A stretch of DNA of 64,000 nucleotides from JAIRVZ01 sp031553415 (GTDB lineage: Bacteria > Bacteroidota > Bacteroidia > Bacteroidales > Azobacteroidaceae), in NCBI GenBank assembly GCA_031553415.1, contig JAVBLO010000046.1:62001-126000 (forward strand), given 5' to 3'. The notes beneath the pieces are model-generated. The model searched no databases, was not told the DNA's origin, and was given only the letters and a program-made list of their open reading frames with translations. A program made the translations under genes and the position numbers. This document shows, one piece after another, positions 9,653-18,710 of this stretch (the first letter of the stretch is position 1; each line of letters begins with the position of its first letter).

Positions 9653-11440
9653 ATGAGTATGGCAAAGGAAATAAAATTTAGTCTGGTTTACCGGGACATG
9701 TGGCAATCTTCCGGTAAATATCAACCTCGTGTTGACCAGTTGAAACAAATTGCTCCCGTTATTATCGAAATGGGTTGTTTTGCCCGTGTTGAAACTAACG
9801 GTGGCGCTTTTGAACAGGTCAATTTACTTTATGGAGAAAACCCCAACAGGGCGGTTCGTGAATTTACAGCTCCTTTTAATGCAGCCGGAATCCAGACTCA
9901 CATGTTAGACCGTGGCTTGAATGGTCTTCGTATGTTTCCTGTACCTGCAGATGTGCGTAAATTGATGTATAAAGTAAAACATGCACAAGGAGTAGATATT
10001 ACCCGTATTTTTTGTGGGTTAAACGATCCCCGCAATATAATTCCTTCCATACAATATGCAAAAGAAGGCGGAATGATTCCGCAAGCTGCTTTATGTATAA
10101 CTTATTCTCCTTTACATACAGTAGAATATTATGTGAACCTGGCAGAGCAATTGATTGAAGCCGGAGCAGAAGAAATCTGCCTGAAAGATATGGCGGGTAT
10201 TGGCCGTCCGCATAGCATCGGACAAATTATCAAAGGAATAAAAACCCGACATCCGAAAATTACGATTCAATATCATGGCCACACAGGTCCCGGTTTTTCT
10301 GTTGCATCCATGTTGCAGGCAGCTGAAAATGGGGTAGATGTGTTGGATGTGGCAATGGAGCCTCTTTCATGGGGAATGGTTCATCCGGATGTGATTACAA
10401 TCCAGGCAATGTTAAAAGATGCCGGTTATCTGGTTCCCGAAGTGAATATGGAAGCTTACATGGAGGCCCGCCGTTTGACACAAAACTTTATAGATGATTT
10501 CCTCGGGTATTTTATCGACCCAAGCAATAAAATCATGACTTCTTTGTTGGTTGGTTGTGGTTTACCCGGCGGTATGATGGGTTCCATGATGGCCGACCTG
10601 AAAGGGATGCACAGCGCAATCAATCTGGCGCTTCGTCAGCAAGGGAAAAAAGAGGTTACACTCAATAATCTGCTTGTACAATTATTTAAAGAAGTTGAAG
10701 ATATATGGCCGATGTTAGGGTATCCTCCATTGGTAACCCCATTCAGCCAATATGTTAAGAATATCGCTTTAATGAATATTTTTGCAATGGCTAAGAACGA
10801 GCCCCGTTTCTCTATGATTGACAAAGACAGCTGGAATATGATTCTGGGAAAAACCGGAAAACTACCCGGATCTTTGGCGCCAGAAATCATCGAACTTGCC
10901 AAAGCTAACGGATATGAGTTTTATGAGGGTGATCCACAGGCTGCATTCCCTGATGAATTGGATAAATTCAAGGAAGAAATGGTTACCAATGGTTGGGACG
11001 AAGGTCCTGACCAGGAAGAATTATTCGAATTCGCCATGCACGACCGGCAATACCGCGATTTGAAATCAGGAGCTGCTAAAAACCGTTTCAACCAGGAACT
11101 GGAACAAGCGAAAGAAAAAGCAGGGACACCGGTTTTCGTGAAACGTCCGGTAGTGGAAATCCCCATGTTCGACTTCAAAGAAATCACAGCCAATTATCCT
11201 AATGCCAAGCCGGTGCATGCTCCTTGCAAAGGACAGGTACTTTGGCAATATGATATGGCGGATGCTTCCACAGCTCCTTTTGAAGGTGCTACAATCCATG
11301 AACATGATATGTTGTGCTATATTCAAAATTATTATGGCATTGAACCGGTTCCGGTTGGCTATGGTGGCACAATTGTCGGAACTTATGTTAAACAGGGGGA
11401 TTATGTTCAGAAAGGACAAATCCTGGCATTTATCAATTAG
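9653..11440 (+). CDS. Carboxyltransferase (pyruvate carboxylase B / oxaloacetate decarboxylase alpha family) without the biotin lysine
   Basis: The protein is 595 residues. The carboxyltransferase TIM barrel shows the metal ligands: Asp15 in YRDMWQS and His208/His210 in YHGHTGPG. It also has the catalytic-type Lys178 in LKDMAG. The conserved PYC_OADA region follows (about 290-480). The last about 70 residues have a biotinyl-domain fold (HAPCKGQV, GDYVQKGQILAFI), but the AMKM acceptor loop is replaced by CYIQNYYGIEP (residues 555-565), with Tyr561 where the biotinylated Lys would be. If active, it would use a carboxybiotin carrier supplied in trans to interconvert pyruvate and oxaloacetate. 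Its position ahead of sucC, acn, icd, gltA and sucD suggests feeding oxaloacetate to citrate synthesis. It could instead act on another acyl substrate. Confidence 0.75.
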   Translation: MSMAKEIKFSLVYRDMWQSSGKYQPRVDQLKQIAPVIIEMGCFARVETNGGAFEQVNLLYGENPNRAVREFTAPFNAAGIQTHMLDRGLNGLRMFPVPADVRKLMYKVKHAQGVDITRIFCGLNDPRNIIPSIQYAKEGGMIPQAALCITYSPLHTVEYYVNLAEQLIEAGAEEICLKDMAGIGRPHSIGQIIKGIKTRHPKITIQYHGHTGPGFSVASMLQAAENGVDVLDVAMEPLSWGMVHPDVITIQAMLKDAGYLVPEVNMEAYMEARRLTQNFIDDFLGYFIDPSNKIMTSLLVGCGLPGGMMGSMMADLKGMHSAINLALRQQGKKEVTLNNLLVQLFKEVEDIWPMLGYPPLVTPFSQYVKNIALMNIFAMAKNEPRFSMIDKDSWNMILGKTGKLPGSLAPEIIELAKANGYEFYEGDPQAAFPDELDKFKEEMVTNGWDEGPDQEELFEFAMHDRQYRDLKSGAAKNRFNQELEQAKEKAGTPVFVKRPVVEIPMFDFKEITANYPNAKPVHAPCKGQVLWQYDMADASTAPFEGATIHEHDMLCYIQNYYGIEPVPVGYGGTIVGTYVKQGDYVQKGQILAFIN

Positions 11441-11513
11441 TACTATTCCTACTTTGAGCGATTAAAAAAATATTCAAGTAGGAAACAACATGGAACAACG
11501 GTAATACAAGGTT

Positions 11514-11539
11514 ATGGTTCGGCAGCCCTGCCGAACCAT
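11514..11539 (+). terminator. Perfect hairpin after the carboxyltransferase gene
   Basis: ATGGTTCGGCAG (11514-11525) pairs with CTGCCGAACCAT (11528-11539) across a 2-base gap. The 12-bp stem has no following T-run, so it may be a processing or attenuation hairpin rather than an intrinsic terminator. Confidence 0.5.
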
Positions 11540-11638
11540 TAAATCTCATCTCTCTACTACCCAAAACCCCTTTTCTACGGGATGAACATTTCTATTATTT
11601 CAGACGTTTAAATATTTTATCCCCAATGCCCATTCATT

Positions 11639-12778
11639 ATGAAGATTTACGAATACCAGGCAAAAACATTATTCTCCCGCTTCGGCATTCCTGTCGAAAG
11701 AAATATCTTGTGCTATACTCCTGAAGAAACAATTGCAGCTTGTGCTCATTTGAATACATTTCACGTTGCGGTTAAAGCACAGGTACTGGCTGGAGGACGA
11801 GGAAAAGCGGGAGGCGTTAAATTGGCTCACGATCCGGAAGAAGTACGAACCATTGCACAAACTATTCTTGGGATGAATATCAAAGGTTATACTGTTGACC
11901 AGATTTTAGTTAGTGAAGCTATCAATATTGCTTCAGAATATTACCTGAGCCTGACGATTGACCGCAATACCAAATCTGTTATCCTTATCGCGAGCCAGAC
12001 CGGAGGAATGGATATTGAAGAAGTTGCAAAAACTTCTCCGGAACAGATTTGCCGTATCCCGGTCGACAACTCCATTGGTATGCAACAATTCTTATCCAAC
12101 CGGGCAGGATTCTTTTTATCCGACGATATTACGGTCGTCCGGCAAACCGCTGATATCATCCAAAAACTCTACCGGTTACTGATTGAAACCGATGCTTCTT
12201 TGGTAGAAATTAATCCCCTGGCGCTTACCAAAGAAAGAAAATTGATAGCGCTTGATGCTAAAATGACATTTGATGAAAATGCGCTTTTCCGTCGTCCTGA
12301 AATTGAAACTTTATACGAACCGGATGCCGAAGAACAAAAAGAAAGAAAAGCAAAAGAGAAAGGCATCAGCTATGTCCATTTGAACGGCAATATCGGATGC
12401 ATGGTCAATGGAGCCGGATTAGCTATGGCTACCATGGATGTGATTAAGCATTTTGGAGGAAATCCCGCCAACTTCCTGGATATCGGAGGAAGTTCCAATC
12501 CGCAAAAAGTAGTTGACGCTATGAAATTATTATTGAGCGATCTTCAGGTAAAAATCGTTTTAATCAATATCTTTGGAGGAATTACACGTTGCGATGATGT
12601 GGCGAAAGGATTGCTCGAAGCTTTCAGGCAAATCGAAATTAATATTCCCATTGTGCTTCGTCTCACCGGAACCAACGAAAAAGAAGGCCGGGAATTGCTC
12701 CAGAATTCTCCGTTTATTATGGAAGAGACCATGGAGCAAGCAGCGCAGAAGGCTATCAACCTTGTAATTTTTCATTAA
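11639..12778 (+). CDS. sucC: Succinate-CoA ligase beta subunit
   Basis: The protein is 379 residues, the normal SucC length. The ATP-grasp N-terminal half starts MKIYEYQAKTLFSRFGIPV and contains AQVLAGGRGKAGGVKL for nucleotide binding and VEINPLAL for metal binding. The C-terminal CoA-ligase half contains GNIGCMVNGAGLAMATMD, FLDIGGSS and INIFGGITRCD. With SucD it interconverts succinyl-CoA and succinate with NDP phosphorylation. Its partner sucD is not adjacent: it lies about 5 kb downstream, beyond acn, icd and gltA (17847-18710). A 33-bp gap leads to aconitase. Confidence 0.95.
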   Translation: MKIYEYQAKTLFSRFGIPVERNILCYTPEETIAACAHLNTFHVAVKAQVLAGGRGKAGGVKLAHDPEEVRTIAQTILGMNIKGYTVDQILVSEAINIASEYYLSLTIDRNTKSVILIASQTGGMDIEEVAKTSPEQICRIPVDNSIGMQQFLSNRAGFFLSDDITVVRQTADIIQKLYRLLIETDASLVEINPLALTKERKLIALDAKMTFDENALFRRPEIETLYEPDAEEQKERKAKEKGISYVHLNGNIGCMVNGAGLAMATMDVIKHFGGNPANFLDIGGSSNPQKVVDAMKLLLSDLQVKIVLINIFGGITRCDDVAKGLLEAFRQIEINIPIVLRLTGTNEKEGRELLQNSPFIMEETMEQAAQKAINLVIFH

Positions 12779-12811
12779 TAGGAGCAATAAGTAAAAAAAC
12801 AAAATAATATT

Positions 12812-15076
12812 ATGGTATTTGATTTGGAGATGATAAAAAATGTGTATCAATCGTATGCACAGAAAATATCAGAAATAAGGAAAGTTCTGAACCATCCGTT
12901 AACACTGACAGAGAAAATTCTTTACAGCCATCTTTCCGACCAGAAAGAAGTGAGGGATTATAAACGTGGAGAAGAATATATCAATTTTTCTCCCGACCGG
13001 GTGGCCATGCAGGATGCAACTGCTCAAATGGCTTTGCTTCAGTTTATGAATGCCGGGTGTAATGCTACGGCAGTTCCCACTACAGTGCATTGTGACCATC
13101 TGATACAAGCATACAAATCAGCCGTTGTAGATTTACCCCAGGCCGAAAAAGCGAATAAAGAAGTATATGATTTTTTGCGTTCCGTATCCAATAAATATGG
13201 TATCGGTTTCTGGAAGCCGGGAGCGGGAATTATTCACCAGGTAGTGCTCGAAAATTATGCTTTCCCCGGAGGAATGATGATTGGCACCGACTCTCATACG
13301 CCGAATGCAGGCGGATTATCGATGTTGGCGATTGGTGTCGGGGGTTCTGATGCAATGGATGTGATGGCTGGAATGCCCTGGGAATTGAAGGTGCCTAAAA
13401 TTATCGGCGTAAAGTTGACCGGGAAATTGAGCGGATGGACTTCTCCCAAAGATATTATCCTGAAATTGGCTGGGATTCTTACCGTGAAAGGAGGAACCAA
13501 CGCTATTATAGAATATTTTGGAGAAGGTGCGGAAACCATGTCGGCAACAGGAAAAGGAACAATTTGTAATATGGGAGCTGAAGTTGGGGCAACAACTTCT
13601 GTTTTTCCGTATGATGCCAAAGCTGCTGGATACCTGAAAGCAACAGGGCGTTCCGAAGTGGCAGATTCCTGCGATGCGATTGCAGGAGATTTGCGGGCTG
13701 ATACAGAAGTCTATGCCAATCCTGAAAAATATTTCGACCGGTTGATAGAGATAGATTTATCAACATTGGAACCTTATATCAATGGTCCGTTTACGCCTGA
13801 CGCAGCTTATCCTGTTTCGGAATTTGCTGCTGTAGTGAAAGAAAAGGGATATCCCCGGCAAATGGAAGTCGGATTAATCGGCTCCTGTACCAATTCATCA
13901 TATGAAGATTTAAGCCGGGCAGCTTCCATTGCACGCCAGACGAAAATAAAAAAACTGAAAGTCAAAGCGCAGTTTTTAATTAATCCGGGCTCGGAACAAA
14001 TCCGCTATACAGCCGAACGTGATGGAATTTTATCTGATTTGGAAGATATAGGAGGCGTTTTGATGACCAACGCCTGTGGTCCTTGTATCGGCCAATGGAA
14101 AAGAGATATGGACAATCCTGACAGGCCGAACTCAATTATCAATTCATTCAACCGTAATTTTGCCAAACGAAATGACGGAAATCCGAATACCCATTCGTTT
14201 ATCGCTTCTCCGGAAATTGTAACTGCTCTCACCATTGCAGGTGATTTGTGTTTTAATCCATTGAAAGATACATTGGTAAATGAAAACGGAGAAAAAGTGA
14301 AATTAGATGAACCTTCCGGTTATGAGCTTCCTGTAAAAGGATATGCTGTGGACGATGCCGGATACTTGGCTCCTGAGAAGAATTCCAAAACAGAAGTCAT
14401 CATTAATCCCGGCTCCCAGCGTTTACAGGTGCTTACACCTTTTGCTCCCTGGGATGGCAAAGCTATTTCCCGTTTACCTTTATTGATTAAAGTAAAAGGA
14501 AAATGTACGACCGACCATATTTCCATGGCTGGCCCATGGCTGAAATTCCGCGGTCATCTCGAAAATATTTCAGACAATATGCTGATTGGCGCCATCAATG
14601 CTTTCAACGACAAAGCCAATTGTGTATTGAATGTCGAAACAGGTCAATACGAAACGGTTCCTGATTTGGCAAAACAATATAAGAAAGAAAAAATTGGTTC
14701 GATTGTAGTTGCTGAAGAAAATTACGGAGAAGGCTCTTCCCGTGAACATGCAGCTATGGAGCCTCGTTTCCTGGATGTAAAAGCCATTATTGCCAAATCA
14801 TTTGCCCGTATCCATGAAACGAACCTGAAAAAGCAGGGAATGCTGGCATTGACTTTTGTAAATAAAGACGATTACGATAAAGTACGCGAAGATGATAAAA
14901 TCAGTATACTTGGATTGCCTTCTTTTACTCCCAGTAAGAATCTGACTGTTTGTTTGAATCATGCCGACGGAACATCCGAGTCTTTTGAAGTAGCTCATTC
15001 TTATAATCAAATTCAGATTGAATGGTTTAAAGCAGGAAGCGCGTTAAATAAATTAAAAGTTAAAAATGAAAAATGA
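12812..15076 (+). CDS. acn: Aconitate hydratase (mitochondrial-type aconitase)
   Basis: The protein is 754 residues. The 4Fe-4S ligands are Cys359 (GSCTNSSY) and Cys422/Cys425 (NACGPCIG). Active-site segments are DSHTPNAGGLSMLAIGVGG and the C-terminal swivel-domain EENYGEGSSREHAAMEPRFL. The length and the GGLSMLAIGVGG form match the mitochondrial and Bacteroidetes aconitase group rather than AcnA or AcnB. It converts citrate to isocitrate. The final residues (KLKVKNEK) and the stop codon are encoded by the left arm of an intergenic hairpin, so the native C-terminus has been altered. Confidence 0.95.
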   Translation: MVFDLEMIKNVYQSYAQKISEIRKVLNHPLTLTEKILYSHLSDQKEVRDYKRGEEYINFSPDRVAMQDATAQMALLQFMNAGCNATAVPTTVHCDHLIQAYKSAVVDLPQAEKANKEVYDFLRSVSNKYGIGFWKPGAGIIHQVVLENYAFPGGMMIGTDSHTPNAGGLSMLAIGVGGSDAMDVMAGMPWELKVPKIIGVKLTGKLSGWTSPKDIILKLAGILTVKGGTNAIIEYFGEGAETMSATGKGTICNMGAEVGATTSVFPYDAKAAGYLKATGRSEVADSCDAIAGDLRADTEVYANPEKYFDRLIEIDLSTLEPYINGPFTPDAAYPVSEFAAVVKEKGYPRQMEVGLIGSCTNSSYEDLSRAASIARQTKIKKLKVKAQFLINPGSEQIRYTAERDGILSDLEDIGGVLMTNACGPCIGQWKRDMDNPDRPNSIINSFNRNFAKRNDGNPNTHSFIASPEIVTALTIAGDLCFNPLKDTLVNENGEKVKLDEPSGYELPVKGYAVDDAGYLAPEKNSKTEVIINPGSQRLQVLTPFAPWDGKAISRLPLLIKVKGKCTTDHISMAGPWLKFRGHLENISDNMLIGAINAFNDKANCVLNVETGQYETVPDLAKQYKKEKIGSIVVAEENYGEGSSREHAAMEPRFLDVKAIIAKSFARIHETNLKKQGMLALTFVNKDDYDKVREDDKISILGLPSFTPSKNLTVCLNHADGTSESFEVAHSYNQIQIEWFKAGSALNKLKVKNEK

Positions 15077-15140
15077 TTTTTTTTCAACATATAAGAATTA
15101 GTGATTCATTTTTAATTGTTCATTGTTAATTTTTCATTTC
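15051..15140. repeat. Intergenic heptamer-arm hairpin (acn / icd spacer)
   Basis: The left arm (15051-15075: AATTAAAAGTTAAAAATGAA and so on) lies inside the aconitase 3' end. The right arm (about 15103-15140) is its inverted counterpart. The loop is AT-rich and lacks the GGCTTACGCACA motif. Confidence 0.75.
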
Positions 15141-15148
15141 TAAGGTTT

Positions 15149-16339
15149 ATGGAGCAAAAAATAACTTGTCAGAATAATAAACTTAATGTACCCGATAAAC
15201 CTGTAATTCCTTTTATAGAGGGTGATGGTATTGGAAAAGACATCTGGAAAGCTGCGCAAAAGGTTATCAATAAAGCTGTAGAAAAAGCATATAAAGGTCA
15301 ACGAAAAATCCAATGGAAAGAGGTACCGGCCGGGGAAAAATCATTTAACCTGAATGGTTCATGGCTACCCGGTGAAACAATGAACGCTTTCAGGGAATAT
15401 CTGGTTGGTATCAAAGGCCCGCTGACAACTCCGATCGGAGGAGGAATCCGTTCGTTAAACGTGGCTTTGCGTCAGGATTTGGATTTGTATGTCTGCCTTC
15501 GTCCTGTAAAATGGTATAAAGGAGTGGTTTCTCCTGTTAAAGAGCCACAGAAAGTGAGTATGGTTATCTTCCGGGAAAATACGGAAGATATTTATGCCGG
15601 AATCGAATGGATGCAGGGAACGGATGAAGCAAAGAAATTTTATCGTTTCCTGAAAGAAGAAATGAGAGTAAAGAAAGTACGTTTTCCGGAAACTTCTTCT
15701 TTCGGGATAAAACCCGTTTCTGTTGAAGGCTCGGAACGATTAATCCGTGCTGCCATCGAATATGCTTTGCAGCATAATTTGCCATCAGTTACTTTGGTAC
15801 ACAAGGGCAATATCATGAAATTTACTGAAGGTGGATTTAAAACCTGGGGTTATGCCTTGGCTGAACGTGAATTCGGAAACGAACTCAAATCAGGAAAATT
15901 GGTTATTAAAGATGTAATTGTTGATGCATTTCTTCAGAATACTTTATTGAAGCCGGAAGAATATTCGGTAATTGCTACATTAAACCTGAATGGGGATTAT
16001 ATTTCCGACCAATTAGCTGCAATGGTTGGTGGTATCGGAATAGCTCCCGGAGCGAATATCAATTACCAAACCGGACACGCCATTTTCGAAGCGACACACG
16101 GAACCGCTCCCGATATTGCAGGAAAAGACATCGCGAATCCCTCATCTATATTGCTTTCCGCAGTAATGATGTTGGAATATATGGGTTGGAAAGAACCTGC
16201 CAGACTGATAGAAAATGCCATGGAGCAAACTTTTACAAATGGGAAAGCAACTGTTGATTTGGCTCGTTTCATGGAAAACGGAACAGTCTTATCAACGACA
16301 GCTTTTGCGGAAGAACTTATAAAAACAATTGAGAGTTGA
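15149..16339 (+). CDS. icd: Isocitrate dehydrogenase, predicted NAD-dependent
   Basis: The start is the ATG at 15149 (MEQKITCQNNKL, 396 residues); a TTG 33 bases upstream lies in the hairpin arm and is not used. It belongs to the bacterial homodimeric Icd group: PVIPFIEGDGIGKDIW, the substrate loop TTPIGGGIRSLNVALRQ, IFRENTEDIYAGIEW and the metal/substrate Lys in VHKGNIMKFTEGGF. In the cofactor site HGTAPDIAGKD, Asp322-Ile323 stand where NADP enzymes such as E. coli Icd have Lys-Tyr (K344/Y345). Asp-Ile is characteristic of NAD-dependent members. It makes 2-oxoglutarate and sits between acn and gltA. Confidence 0.93.
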   Translation: MEQKITCQNNKLNVPDKPVIPFIEGDGIGKDIWKAAQKVINKAVEKAYKGQRKIQWKEVPAGEKSFNLNGSWLPGETMNAFREYLVGIKGPLTTPIGGGIRSLNVALRQDLDLYVCLRPVKWYKGVVSPVKEPQKVSMVIFRENTEDIYAGIEWMQGTDEAKKFYRFLKEEMRVKKVRFPETSSFGIKPVSVEGSERLIRAAIEYALQHNLPSVTLVHKGNIMKFTEGGFKTWGYALAEREFGNELKSGKLVIKDVIVDAFLQNTLLKPEEYSVIATLNLNGDYISDQLAAMVGGIGIAPGANINYQTGHAIFEATHGTAPDIAGKDIANPSSILLSAVMMLEYMGWKEPARLIENAMEQTFTNGKATVDLARFMENGTVLSTTAFAEELIKTIES

Positions 16340-16392
16340 GAATGGAGAATAATATTATTTGCATTTTTAATTCTCAACTCTCAATTCTCAAT
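16326..16392. repeat. Intergenic hairpin (icd / gltA spacer)
   Basis: The left arm (16326-16351: AATTGAGAGTTGAGAATGGA and so on) and the right arm (about 16364-16392: TTCTCAACTCTCAATTCTCAATT, split here as TTCTCAACTC and TCAATTCTCAATT) have a 7-base period of the type GAGAGTT/GAGAATT. The left arm contains the icd stop codon. Confidence 0.8.
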
Positions 16393-16403
16393 TAAATAAG
16401 ACT

Positions 16404-17765
16404 ATGGATAAAAGAAATGAATTTATGATTTACAAGTTGTCGGAATCGGTTAAGACAACAAGTAAGATAGACAATGAATTGTTCAGGCAATACAATGTAA
16501 AACGTGGATTGCGCAATGAAGATCACTCCGGAGTACTGGTCGGCTTGACTAAAATCGGGGATGTGGTAGGGTATGAACGTCTGGAAGAAGGCGGGTTAAA
16601 AGCTATTCCCGGAAAATTGTTCTATCGGGGAATTGATGTGGAAGACCTGGTGTATGGATTACAGGCGGAAAACCGTGTCGGTTTTGAAGAAGTAGCTTAT
16701 TTATTGTTATCCGGAAATCTTCCGGATGAAGAAGAACTCATTACTTTTTCCGAGACCCTGAATACCTGCATGCCTTTGGAGCAGAAGGTTAAAATGCATA
16801 TTCTTGACCTGGAAGGAAATAACATCATGAACATACTGTCCAGAAGTGTATTGGAAATGTATACTTTTGATGAAAATCCGGATGACACTTCCCGTGAAAA
16901 CCTGATGCGCCAGTCTATCGATTTGATTGCCAAGTTCCCGACAATTATTGCATATGCTTATAACATCATGCGTCACAGTTCTTTCGGGCGCTCGTTACAT
17001 ATCCGTCATCCGAAAGAAGATGCTTCGCTGGCAGAAAATTTTTTGTATATGCTCAAAGGTCCGAGGGGTTATACCGAATTAGATGTGAAGATTTTGGATT
17101 TGTCTTTAATCCTGCATGCAGAACATGGCGGAGGTAACAATTCTACATTTACCGTCAGGGTAACAAGTTCTTCTGGCACAGATACTTATTCTTCCATTGC
17201 AGCTGGCATCGGTTCTCTGAAAGGCCCACTCCATGGAGGCGCCAACCTGAAAGTGATGGATATGTTCAACCACCTGAAAGAAAATATCAAAGACTGGAAA
17301 AGCGATAAAGAAATAGAATCGTACCTGAAAAAAATATTGAATAAAGAAGCTTATAATCGTACCGGACTCATTTACGGAATCGGGCATGCTGTTTATACCA
17401 TTTCCGACCCGCGTACTTTGTTACTCAGGGAGATGGCCCGCAAATTAGCTAAGGAAAAAGGACGGGAAAAGGAATTCGCATTCCTCGAAAAACTGGAAGA
17501 GAAATCCGTTGAAGCATTTATGAATTTCAAAGGAACAAAAGTAAATAAGCAGGTCTGCGCCAATGTCGACTTCTATTCCGGGTTCGTTTATGAAATGATT
17601 GGTTTGCCCCAGGAAGTGTATACCCCATTGTTTGCCATGTCCCGCATTGTAGGATGGACGGCTCACCGCATCGAAGAACTGAATTTCGACAGCAAACGTA
17701 TCATCCGCCCGGCCTACAAAAACGTAGCAGAAAAGGCCCCATTCACACCCTTGAAAGACAGATAA
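16404..17765 (+). CDS. gltA: Citrate synthase
   Basis: The protein is 453 residues and belongs to the citrate/2-methylcitrate synthase family. Visible motifs are the oxaloacetate-binding LHAEHGGGNNSTF, GPLHGGAN, the catalytic His segment GIGHAVYTISDPR, the catalytic Asp in VDFYSGFVYEMIG and a terminal basic region (RIVGWTAHRIEEL, IRPAYKN). It condenses oxaloacetate and acetyl-CoA. The clustering with acn and icd argues for citrate rather than 2-methylcitrate. The ATG at 16404 is used; an in-frame ATG at 16425 is a weaker alternative. Confidence 0.93.
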   Translation: MDKRNEFMIYKLSESVKTTSKIDNELFRQYNVKRGLRNEDHSGVLVGLTKIGDVVGYERLEEGGLKAIPGKLFYRGIDVEDLVYGLQAENRVGFEEVAYLLLSGNLPDEEELITFSETLNTCMPLEQKVKMHILDLEGNNIMNILSRSVLEMYTFDENPDDTSRENLMRQSIDLIAKFPTIIAYAYNIMRHSSFGRSLHIRHPKEDASLAENFLYMLKGPRGYTELDVKILDLSLILHAEHGGGNNSTFTVRVTSSSGTDTYSSIAAGIGSLKGPLHGGANLKVMDMFNHLKENIKDWKSDKEIESYLKKILNKEAYNRTGLIYGIGHAVYTISDPRTLLLREMARKLAKEKGREKEFAFLEKLEEKSVEAFMNFKGTKVNKQVCANVDFYSGFVYEMIGLPQEVYTPLFAMSRIVGWTAHRIEELNFDSKRIIRPAYKNVAEKAPFTPLKDR

Positions 17766-17768
17766 CTA

Positions 17769-17844
17769 ATAATTAAAAATGAAAGACTATCTGTCAGCAA
17801 TTTTCCATTCTTAATTTTTCATTTTTAACTCTTAATTCTTAACT
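17769..17844. repeat. Intergenic heptamer-arm hairpin (gltA / sucD spacer)
   Basis: A short left arm (17769-17785: AATAATTAAAAATGAAA) and a longer right arm (about 17801-17844, built of AATTTTTC, ATTTTTAACT, CTTAATTCTT). The arms are unequal, so this copy looks partly eroded. Confidence 0.7.
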
Positions 17845-17846
17845 CC

Positions 17847-18710
17847 ATGAGTATCCTTATCAATCAAAATACCCGTGTTGTAATACAAGGTATTACCGGA
17901 AGGGATGGAAGTTTTCATGCTGCACAAATGAAAATTTATGGAACTAATATTGTTGCCGGAACTTCTCCCGGAAAAGGAAGTACACAGGCAAATGGTATTC
18001 CTGTATTTAATACAGTATATGAAGCTGTTGAAAAAGAAGGAGCTGATACCTCTATAATTTTTGTTCCTGCTCCATTCGCTAAGGATGCAATGATGGAAGC
18101 TGCCAGTTCGGGAATCAAATTAATTGTGTGTATTACCGAGGGTATTCCGACATTGGATGTTATTGCTGCATATAGTTATATTCAAAAGAAAGGGGCAAAG
18201 CTGATTGGACCCAATTGTCCGGGACTCATTTCTCCCGGTAAGAGTCTGGTAGGTATTATGCCTTCACAAATATTCAAACCGGGAAAGACAGGTATTATCA
18301 GCCGGAGTGGTACGCTGACATACGAAATTGTGCACAACCTGACTTCCAAAGGTATTGGACAATCTACTGCCGTCGGCATTGGAGGCGACCCCGTTTCCGG
18401 ACTTTATTTCCAGGATTTACTCGAAATGTTTGAAAAAGATACGGAAACGGACTCCATTGTTTTAATCGGTGAAATCGGAGGGGATGCTGAAGAACGTGCA
18501 GCAGAATACATTAAAAAGCATATCAGTAAACCTGTTGTAGCTTTTATTGCCGGACAAACAGCACCTCCCGGCAAACAAATGGGACATGCCGGGGCTATTA
18601 TCTCAAGTGGCTCTGGCACAGCCATGGAAAAAATAGAGGTATTCAAAAGAGCTGGTATTCCTGTGGCGAAAATTCCATCGGAAATACCGGGACTGATTAT
18701 TCTTCCTTGA
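17847..18710 (+). CDS. sucD: Succinate-CoA ligase alpha subunit
   Basis: The protein is 287 residues, the normal SucD length. The N-terminal CoA-binding Rossmann domain has VIQGITGRDGSFHAAQM and the C-terminal part has IGPNCPGLISPGKS. The phosphohistidine is His247 in MGHAGAIISSGSGTA. It is the partner of SucC at 11639-12778. Its 3' end overlaps the convergent GH28 gene by 14 bp (18697-18710). Confidence 0.95.
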   Translation: MSILINQNTRVVIQGITGRDGSFHAAQMKIYGTNIVAGTSPGKGSTQANGIPVFNTVYEAVEKEGADTSIIFVPAPFAKDAMMEAASSGIKLIVCITEGIPTLDVIAAYSYIQKKGAKLIGPNCPGLISPGKSLVGIMPSQIFKPGKTGIISRSGTLTYEIVHNLTSKGIGQSTAVGIGGDPVSGLYFQDLLEMFEKDTETDSIVLIGEIGGDAEERAAEYIKKHISKPVVAFIAGQTAPPGKQMGHAGAIISSGSGTAMEKIEVFKRAGIPVAKIPSEIPGLIILP

